Below, piece after piece: positions 1 through 5,509 of a stretch of 5,509 nucleotides of DNA. A program made the position numbers and the translations under genes. Positions within the stretch are counted from its first letter, which is position 1. The number at the start of each line of letters is the position of its first letter. The DNA is from a candidate division TA06 bacterium DG_78 (GTDB taxonomy: Bacteria; Hydrothermota; Tepidihabitantia; SM23-42), in contig LJNI01000151.1 of the NCBI GenBank assembly GCA_001303225.1, forward strand, positions 1 through 5,509, written 5' to 3'. The notes under the pieces are model-generated. The model was not told the origin of the DNA, searched no databases, and saw only the letters and a list, made by a program, of their open reading frames with translations.

Positions 1-2
1 GT

Positions 3-242
3 AGTAAACTCTACTATTACACAGTAGAGGAGCAAGATTGGAATCTATGGGAGCCAATAGGTGCTGTGGCCTCTGCGATCAGCGAATCAGAACTAGAAGC
101 TCAAATTTTTTATAATGCACTATATATGCAAAATCTCGATACCGTCGATGTTCTTTTTTATATGCAGAGTTGGGATAAATTCGAGGATTTCTCAGATACT
201 GTGATAAGTAATGAGAAAGGAATTCTATCGATAACTCAGCAG
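3..242 (+). other. C-terminal half of a CBM9/DOMON-like beta-sandwich domain (copy 1, truncated by window edge)
   Basis: Residues 16-65 align almost without gaps with residues 361-412 of the later complete domain. Both have W-x-x-[IL]-G-x-V near the start, then [LM]-E, and both end in an acidic stretch closing with D-[FY]-S-D. The pattern of a hydrophobic strand, a short helix-like turn and another strand is typical of the C-terminal part of CBM9-like and DOMON-like domains, which bind sugars or other ligands outside the cell. The N-terminal half lies upstream of the window. The internal alignment is seen directly; the family name is an inference by eye and needs a profile search. Confidence 0.5.
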
Positions 243-3200
243 AGTGTTGCCGAAAATGTGATAATTGGTAGTGGAAATAAATTGTTAAGACTGGAGCTTG
301 AGGTTTTTAATGATGATATTACACTTGATGAATTGAGAGCAACGAGGACAGGTGAAGGGAGCGATAGTGATATAGAAGACATTTGGCTTGAAGACGAAAA
401 TGGCTATACAATTGCCATAGGTTCACTGAGCAATGGGGTGGCAACATTTTGGCCAGATTTAGACTTATCAATGGGAATGGGTATCGCAATCTATATTGCC
501 GTGGATGTTGGCAGTGTTGCAGTTCCTGGGAATAGTATCGGCTTCAATATCGAAAAACGTCATGATGTTGAGATCGATAAGGGAGTAGTTTCATTAAAAC
601 GTATAAAACCGTTAGAGCAGTCCTGGGATAACAGTTATGTGCTCAACATTCCAGAAAATATAAGCATAGATGGTGCATTCGCAGATTGGGAAGGTAAACA
701 AATAAAAACCGATATTGAGGGGGATGTAAACCGTCCAAATATTGATATTTTAAAATATGGTGTTTCGAATTCTGACTTGGGACCTGCATTCTATTTAAAG
801 GTTGATGACGAAATATGCGGTGGTGTAAAGGTACCTTATTGGAACACAAAAATCAAACCTGAACAGATAACTGGAGGAGGGCCAGGCGAAGGAGGTACAA
901 CACCCGAGATACTTCCAAAGACCGGGGAGGATGTAGTTTACATATTCATAGACACTATCTCAGGTATAGGTTATAGTTATAATCTTCCTATAAGTGCAAA
1001 TTATATGATAGAGGTGAGAGGCAGATACAACAAGGTTTTGAGCAGTTCCTATTACGAATGGTCTGGAATCTCAGCTTGGGATTGGACGAAACTCGGTCCT
1101 GTAGAGGTTAGCTTGGACACTGTAAATATGGAGGTGGGTTTAAATTGGGCTGGTATTGGTTTGAATTCCATAAATGATAGCTTTGAAGCATACTTTTTGG
1201 CAACAGACTGGGAGGATAGAGAAAGGGATTATTCTGATACTGAAAGTATAGTGCAGAGGTCTACAAGGGGTACAGTAACAGGAATAGGTTCTGTTAGCGA
1301 TCATAGATATGGATGGGATGTTTCTTATGCTGGTGATATAAACGGTGACGGTTATGATGATATAATTATAGGTGCTCCATACTACGATATAGAGTTTCGC
1401 TGCCTTTGGGGTTTTTCAGACAAGAAAGTCAACCAGAATTCTGATAGTAATCTTCAGCAATATCCCGCAGTAGCTGTGGACTCTTCAGGTAATGCAATCA
1501 TTGCTTGGGCTGATAAACGCGATGGTAATTGGAACATCTATGCGCAGAAACTGGACCCTAATGGAACTGTGCTATGGGGCTCTTCAGATGTGAAAGTCAA
1601 CCAGAATTCGGACAGTGCTGATCAACAATATCCTGCAGTGACTATAGACCCATCAGGTAATGCGATTGTCGTTTGGGCCGATGACCGCAACAGCAACTGG
1701 AACATCTATGCGCAGAAATTGGATTCAAGTGGAACTGCGCAATGGGGCTCCTCAGACAAACTGGTGAATCAGTACACATCGAGTATTCAAGATTACCCGG
1801 ATGTAGCAATCGATTCTTCAGTAAACGCCATTGTAGTGTGGAGAGATGTACGCAGTGGAGGGGATATTTATGCGCAGAAATTGGATTCAAGCGGAACTGC
1901 GCAATGGGGTTCCTCAGACAAACAGGTGAATCAAGTGACAACTGATGTTCAACTATATCCTGCAATAGATGTAGATTCCTCTGGAAATGCAATAGTTGTC
2001 TGGGAGGATTACCGCAGCGGATCGCGTTATGATGTGTACGCACAAAAACTAAACTCTAATGGGGATACTCAGTGGGGTTCCTCAGACAAGAGAGTTAATC
2101 AGTATACATCTGGTTCTCACTGTGAAGCTGATGTAGCTGTGGACTCAAGCGGAAATGCGATCGTTGTTTGGTATGATTATCGTAACTACGATATATATGC
2201 ACAAAAACTCAATGCAGCAGGAGATGCGCAGTGGGGCTCTTCTGATAAATTAGTAAACCAGGCAGGAAACGGAGGAGCAATAAAATTACAAGATTATCCA
2301 GCTGTAGATCTGGACTCAAGCGGAAATGCAATTGTTGCATGGCGCGACTACCGAAGTCAAAGTAATTATGATATTTATGCTCAGAAACTTGATTCTAGTG
2401 GAAATGTGCAGTGGGGTTCTTCAGACAAGAAGGTGAATCAGAACTCTGATAGTGCCAATCAACAAAATACTGGTGTGGCTGTGGACTCAAATGGAGATGC
2501 GATCATCGTTTGGGATGATGAGCGTAACGGAACCTCTGACGATGACATATATGGGCAGAAAATCGGCCCTAGTTTAGATGCTGGTGCTGCTTACATATTC
2601 TTTGGCTATCCTGGAATGGATGTAAACGATTTAAATGCTGTAAATGCAAATGTCACAATTTACGGTGAGAATGTTGGTGACCATTTTGGTTGGAGTGTAT
2701 CAGATGCAGGCGATATGAATTCTGATTCCAAGGATGATGTGATCATAGGTGCACCTGACTACGATGATACCAACGTTAGTTGTGTTTGGGGATCTTCAGA
2801 CAAAAAAGTCAGCCAGAACGTTGGTGGTTCTAATGCATTTAGACCGGCGGTTGCTATTGATCAAGATGGAAACGCGATCATTGTCTGGTTCGATGAGCGC
2901 AACGGTGACTATGACATATTCGCGCAAAAGCTCGATTCTGATGGAAATGTGCAATGGGGTTCTTCAGATGTGAAGGTCAATCAGAATTCAGACAGTGACG
3001 CTCAGGGGTATCCTGCTGTAGCTGTTGACTCGAACGGGAACGCGATAGTTGTCTGGTCTGATTACCGGAGTGGTACACATTATGATATCTATGCGCAGAA
3101 ACTCGACTCCAATGGAAGTCCGGTATGGGGCTCTTCAGACAAGAAAGTCAACCAGAATTCTGATAGCGCTGATCAAGGATATCCTGATATAGCTTTAGAC

Positions 3201-5509
3201 TCGAGTGGGAATGCCATCATTGTCTGGGAGGATTTGCGTAGTGGTTCTCACAACGATATCTATGCACAAAAACTTAATCCTAACGGAAATGCACAGTGGG
3301 GTTCAACAGATAAGAAAGTCAACCAGAACACAGATAGTGCTTGGCAAGCAAATCCTGCAGTAGCTGTAACCTCGAACGGTGTAGCAATCATTGTCTGGGA
3401 GGATGAACGTAACGGCCTTATCAACGTGGATATTTATGCGCAAAAGCTCGATCCCAGCGGAGTTGCACAGTGGGGCTCTTCGGACAGGAAAGTCAACCAG
3501 AATTCAGATACTGAAGATCAAATAGTGCCCGATGTGGTCTTGGATTCGAGCGGTAATGCGATTGTAGTTTGGTACGATTACCGCAGTGGCTCACATTGTG
3601 ACATCTACGCACAGAAACTTGATTCAAGTGGAGTTTCGCAGTGGGGCTCTACAGACAAGAAAGTCAACCAAAATTCTGACAGCGCCGATCAACAAAATCC
3701 TGCAGTGACTGTTGATTCAAATGGGAACGCAATTGTGGTTTGGGAGGATGAACGCAATGGCGCCGCAAATCCTGACATCTACGCACAAGAACTCGACTCT
3801 GTCGGAGATGCGCAATGGGGTTTCACAGATATGAAAGTCAACCAGAACTCTGATAGTGCTGGTCAGTATTATCCTAATATAGCTTTTGACTCGAGCGGTG
3901 ATGTGATTATTGTTTGGGAAGATGGACGTGATGTTAAATATAACATTTATGCACAGAAAATTAAACTCGTCTGCCTAGACAAAGGTAGAGCGTACATATT
4001 CTATGGAACGACAATAACCAACGAAGCTTCCGGTGATGCTGTGATCGATTTGTACACGGATAGTGCTGATGTTACACTTAAAGGCGAGTCAGGAGGTGAT
4101 AGGTTTGGTTTTTCTGTTTCAAGTGCTGGAGATGTAAACAATGATAATTGTGACGATGCCATAGTTGGCGCATATGGTTACGGTAATGATAAGGGTAGGG
4201 CTTATATCTTTTATGGCGCTACGTTGATCGATGAATACAATTATGTAGATGAGTACGATAATACGAGCAGTGGTAGATATGGCAGTGTGGTGAACTTTAA
4301 TAATGCCAAGGTTGCGGATGATAATTATGCAAATTTAACTGAGGAGGACACCGGCGGACCTGGTGGAAACGAATATCTCTATGTGGATGGTTTCGGTGCG
4401 GAGAAGACAGAATGGACTGAGGGAGGTAGCGCACCCTATCTGGATGCGATAGATGATCCCTTAAATAGAGTCTATACTGCTGCTGATGCCGCCCAGGAGG
4501 GAGACTGGACATTTGCTGACAGCACATTTGTGGGATCATTTTCAAGTTCACAGATAGAGCTTTATTGCGAACAATGGGGAACCCTTGAGACTATAAGCGT
4601 GTACATACACGATGGTTCTTCATGGAGCAATGTAGGCTCGATTACTCCCGATGCTAGCTATTCGTGGAAAACGCTGGATACCTCATCTGTATTGAATACC
4701 GAAGCCAAGATAGATGCTGCTAAAATGTATGTTGTTTATCAAAAAAGTGGAAAGGCAGACGTTGCCCTTATCGATTGCGCTCGAATATATTGGTCAGCAA
4801 CAGCCCTTACCCGTTATGAAATGGATGTCCAGTTCAATACCACATCTGTTACCCCAGCAGAGGAATATTATTTACAAGTTGACTACAAGATAATAGATGG
4901 TGCATCAGCTGAGGACTTTGATATCTATGCTTACGATAGCACAGGTGGTTGGGAGGATATAGGTGATTTAACTTCCAATACAAGGGACCAGATTTCAATT
5001 CAATTACCAGATGCCAAATACAATGGAGGGAACGTAAAAATCCGCTACCTAGGAAAGGATGAATCCGTAGATAGTACACAAAATCAAATCTATATATACT
5101 ATCACAGGATACGAAGTTACTCAGGAGGGGCAGATGCGATCGCGGATGTAACGCTTGAGGGCATATATGATCATGATAAATTTGGTTTTTCAGTATCAAA
5201 TGCCGGTAATGTGGACAATAATTATTACGATGATGTAATCGTTGGCGCACCAGGTACAGACAAAGCCTATATATTTTTAGGTGAAGATGAATTGAGTAAT
5301 TTTATTAGCGCTTCAAATGCTAGTGTGACACTTAGCGGGACACCCGGAACAAATTTCGGCTTTAGCGTTGCAAGCTGTGGCAATATCAACAATGCTGATG
5401 GTGATGATCTGATCGTTGGCGCACCTGGCTACAATGCAGATCGAGGCCGAGCTTACATATTCTACGGCGTAGGATACAATGATATAGTCACCGCGAACGA
5501 TGATGATGA
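3..5509 (+). CDS. giant modular extracellular FG-GAP/beta-propeller repeat protein, partial at both ends
   Basis: One frame reads through the entire window for 1,835 codons without a stop; no start or stop is present, so this is an internal piece of a larger gene. Modules in order: the end of a CBM9/DOMON-like domain (residues 1-80), an Ig-like domain (81-200), a second CBM9/DOMON-like domain (213-420), and an FG-GAP propeller from about residue 423. That propeller is interrupted by two seven-repeat arrays (469-854 and 929-1320) and two beta-sandwich modules (1427-1597 and 1601-1706). FG-GAP domains are known from integrin alpha chains and many prokaryotic surface proteins, where they bind calcium and ligands. 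No catalytic motif, signal peptide or membrane anchor is visible; these would lie beyond the window. Extracellular adhesion or surface-layer function is inferred from domain content only. The first in-frame ATG (126) falls inside a recognisable domain and is not a credible start. The final codon is cut (5508-5509). Confidence 0.95.
243..599 (+). other. Ig-like beta-sandwich spacer domain
   Basis: Residues about 81-199 form a run of alternating hydrophobic strands with loops rich in Gly, Asp and Ser. Notable elements are LLRLELEVFNDD, a loop G-E-G-S-D-S-D-I-E-D-I-W, then an acidic D-E-N-G turn, and a strand pattern ending in IAIYIAVDV. This layout recalls Ig-like spacer domains in archaeal surface proteins, in which a run of small acidic residues precedes a strand and a turn of the D-x-N-G kind. 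It sits between the two CBM9/DOMON-like copies and probably acts as a spacer. No binding residues can be assigned, and the exact family is not recognised. Confidence 0.4.
639..1259 (+). other. CBM9/DOMON-like beta-sandwich domain (copy 2, complete)
   Basis: The domain opens with N-I-S-I-D-G-A-F-A-D-W-E-G (residues 219-231), the usual I-D-G-x-x-x-x-W opening of CBM9-like modules. It continues with a strand D-I-L-K-Y-G-V, a bound-type turn and F-Y-L-K-V, a Gly/Pro-rich loop (residues about 290-305), the strand V-V-Y-I-F-I-D-T, and the C-terminal block (residues 361-412) that aligns with copy 1. It ends just before the FG-GAP propeller. CBM9 and DOMON domains bind sugars or heme extracellularly; no heme ligands are evident, so glycan binding is the likelier role, but this is inference. 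One Cys lies in E-I-C-G-G near position 816. Confidence 0.55.
1269..1406 (+). other. FG-GAP blade 1, first part (calcium loop and GAP motif)
   Basis: The sequence R-Y-G-W-D-V-S-Y-A-G-D is the 'FG' part of the repeat. It is followed by the calcium-binding loop D-I-N-G-D-G-Y-D-D (1335-1361), the best preserved of the five in the window, and then I-I-I-G-A-P-Y-Y-D ('GAP', ending at 1388). The blade should then run directly into the strand A-Y-I-F-F-G, but that strand appears only at 2589-2603, after the first seven-repeat array. Because a different domain precedes it, this is taken as the first blade of the propeller. A Cys at 1401 lies just before the array. Confidence 0.85.
1407..2564 (+). repeat. 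array 1: seven tandem ~56-residue propeller-blade repeats
   Basis: Repeat starts, set at the Trp of the W-G motif, are 1407, 1575, 1743, 1905, 2073, 2232 and 2412. Unit lengths are 56, 56, 54, 56, 53, 60 and a final 51 codons. The unit reads W-G-S-S-D-K-K-V-N-Q, a variable Ser/Asp-rich loop, P-A-V-A-V-D-S-S-G-N-A-I-V-V-W, x-D-x-R, a variable turn, and D-I-Y-A-Q-K-L-D. This is close in plan to SBBP, NHL and Delta-60 repeats, which form beta-propellers. The array begins with the W-G...V-N-Q strand and ends at Y-G-Q-K-I, so the first strand can complete the last blade, as in velcro-closed propellers. It interrupts FG-GAP blade 1. The ligand is unknown. Confidence 0.9.
2577..2786 (+). other. end of FG-GAP blade 1 and first part of blade 2
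   Basis: D-A-G-A-A-Y-I-F-F-G (2577-2603) is the closing strand that blade 1 lacks before the array. A short linker leads to N-V-T-I-Y-G, then H-F-G-W-S-V-S-D-A-G-D, a calcium loop D-M-N-S-D-S-K-D-D (2712-2738) and V-I-I-G-A-P-D-Y-D-D (to about 2768). The loop keeps the acidic residues at positions 1, 5, 8 and 9, so calcium binding is plausible. Blade 2 is then interrupted in the same way as blade 1, with a Cys at 2781 just before the second array. Confidence 0.85.
2787..3962 (+). repeat. array 2: seven tandem ~57-residue propeller-blade repeats
   Basis: Repeat starts at the W-G motif are 2787, 2955, 3126, 3297, 3471, 3642 and 3816. Unit lengths are 56, 57, 57, 58, 57, 58 and a final 49 codons. 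The consensus is that of array 1, including W-x-D-x-R in every copy; the first copy has V-S-Q in place of V-N-Q. Like array 1 it starts at the W-G strand, ends at Y-A-Q-K-I and contains seven units, fitting a second closed seven-bladed propeller. Several copies share unusual residues with the copy of the same rank in array 1. It interrupts FG-GAP blade 2 and is followed by a Cys at 3972, which could pair with the Cys at 2781. Confidence 0.9.
3978..4217 (+). other. end of FG-GAP blade 2 and complete blade 3
   Basis: D-K-G-R-A-Y-I-F-Y-G (3978-4007) closes blade 2 after the array. Blade 3 (from about 4062) is uninterrupted: D-V-T-L-K-G, R-F-G-F-S-V-S-S-A-G-D, the loop D-V-N-N-D-N-C-D-D (4131-4157), A-I-V-G-A-Y with Tyr in place of the Pro of GAP, and D-K-G-R-A-Y-I-F-Y-G ending at 4217. 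Its short connection between GAP-like motif and closing strand shows what blades 1 and 2 would look like without their inserts. The calcium loop has Cys near its end but keeps the key acidic positions. Confidence 0.85.
4281..4793 (+). other. beta-sandwich module inserted between FG-GAP blades 3 and 4 (first of two)
   Basis: Residues 1427-1597 begin with a strand and turn around V-V-N-F-N-N-A-K, pass a Gly-rich hinge (about 1451-1456), and enter E-Y-L-Y-V-D-G-F-G. They continue with strands such as S-Q-I-E-L-Y-C-E-Q-W, I-S-V-Y-I-H-D-G-S-S-W and K-M-Y-V-V-Y-Q-K-S-G, and end at I-D-C-A-R-I-Y-W. This jelly-roll-like pattern resembles ligand-binding sandwiches of archaeal surface proteins, but I cannot name a family. 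Two Cys, in L-Y-C-E and I-D-C-A, lie on strands and could form a disulfide. The module occupies what is normally a short blade-to-blade linker. Confidence 0.5.
4803..5120 (+). other. second beta-sandwich module in the same insertion
   Basis: Residues about 1601-1706 show alternating strands: R-Y-E-M-D-V-Q-F-N, Y-Y-L-Q-V-D-Y-K-I, F-D-I-Y-A-Y-D-S-T-G-G-W, Q-I-S-I-Q-L and V-K-I-R-Y-L-G, ending in Q-I-Y-I-Y-Y-H-R-I-R. The turn D-S-T-G-G-W-E-D-I-G corresponds in plan to D-G-S-S-W-S-N-V-G of the preceding module, so the two may be distantly related sandwiches. It leads straight into FG-GAP blade 4. The role is unknown; ligand or glycan binding is a guess from the fold pattern. Confidence 0.45.
5142..5468 (+). 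other. FG-GAP blades 4 and 5
   Basis: Blade 4 (5142-5282) has D-V-T-L-E-G, K-F-G-F-S-V-S-N-A-G, the loop N-V-D-N-N-Y-Y-D-D (5208-5234), V-I-V-G-A-P and A-Y-I-F-L-G. Blade 5 (5319-5468) has S-V-T-L-S-G, N-F-G-F-S-V-A-S-C-G, the loop N-I-N-N-A-D-G-D-D (5382-5408), L-I-V-G-A-P-G-Y and G-R-A-Y-I-F-Y-G. In both loops the first Asp of the calcium motif is Asn and the middle acidic residue is lost or shifted, so calcium binding may be weakened. Integrin-type propellers have seven blades, so more blades are expected after the window end. Confidence 0.85.

Noticed and set aside
126..128. First in-frame ATG as the gene start
   Set aside because: The frame is open upstream and residues before it align with the later CBM9/DOMON-like copy, so the protein begins before the window.
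643..849. Minus-strand open frame of 68 codons
   Set aside because: It lies opposite coding sequence with clear domain similarity, is rich in His, Leu and Pro as expected of an antisense reading, and has no recognisable motif.
1742..1945. Plus-strand open frame of 67 codons in another frame
   Set aside because: It overlaps array 1 out of frame and its internal repetition comes from the repeat units.
1642..2043. Minus-strand open frame of 133 codons with internal repeats
   Set aside because: Its repeats simply mirror the array 1 repeats read in antisense; it has no independent protein features.
2749..2973. Plus-strand open frame of 74 codons in another frame
   Set aside because: It crosses the blade 2/array 2 junction out of frame, while the main frame there encodes conserved motifs.
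1407..3962. CRISPR array or non-coding satellite
   Set aside because: The periodicity is about 168 bases, every unit keeps the reading frame, and differences are concentrated in loops and third codon positions, as in protein repeats.
1407..3962. Sialidase-type Asp-box (S-x-D-x-G-x-x-W) repeats
   Set aside because: The D-S-S-G-N-A-I-V-V-W motif has a longer spacing between Gly and Trp than the Asp box, and no sialidase catalytic residues are visible.
4297..4551. Minus-strand open frame of 84 codons
   Set aside because: It is antisense to the first sandwich module, low in complexity (His, Pro, Gln, Arg) and without motifs.
4849..5250. Minus-strand open frame of 133 codons
   Set aside because: It is antisense to the second sandwich module and FG-GAP blade 4; its composition is that of a shadow reading.
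5495..5509. Gene end at the terminal TGA (5507-5509) or a GAT microsatellite
   Set aside because: The TGA is out of the coding frame; in frame the bases encode a short Asp run, and three GAT codons are too few to call a microsatellite.

Overview
The whole window is the interior of one very large protein-coding gene on the + strand. A single frame (codons starting at position 3) stays open for 1,835 codons, with no start or stop in the window, so both ends of the protein lie outside. In this answer residue number equals codon position divided by 3. The composition is that of a secreted or cell-surface protein: rich in Asp, Asn, Gly, Ser and Tyr, poor in Cys, and built entirely of beta-type modules and repeats. 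The domain style, frequent ATA isoleucine codons and frequent AGA/AGG arginine codons fit large surface proteins of Euryarchaeota, perhaps the uncultured Thermoplasmata or methanogen-related groups. This assignment is inference from recognised style, not from a marker gene.

Layout from the N-terminal side: (1) 3-242, the C-terminal half of a CBM9/DOMON-like beta-sandwich; (2) 243-599, an Ig-like beta domain; (3) 639-1259, a second and complete CBM9/DOMON-like domain, alignable with the first; (4) from 1269, an integrin-alpha-type FG-GAP beta-propeller of which five blades are visible and which continues past the window end. The FG-GAP propeller is interrupted three times. Two interruptions are arrays of exactly seven repeats of about 56 residues (1407-2564 and 2787-3962), each inserted at the same place in consecutive blades, after the GAP motif and before the closing AYIF-G strand. 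The third is a pair of beta-sandwich modules (4281-5120) in the linker between blades 3 and 4.

The repeat resembles SBBP, NHL and Delta-60 type propeller blades, and each array has the phase expected for a closed seven-bladed propeller with strand-swap (velcro) closure. The likely picture is a calcium-binding FG-GAP platform carrying two complete guest propellers and two sandwich domains, preceded by carbohydrate-binding-like domains. It would act outside the cell in adhesion, surface-layer architecture or glycan binding. The two arrays share blade-specific residues at matching positions, suggesting that one arose by copying the other. No RNA gene, promoter, terminator, CRISPR array, mobile element or second gene is supported, and no stretch is left non-coding.
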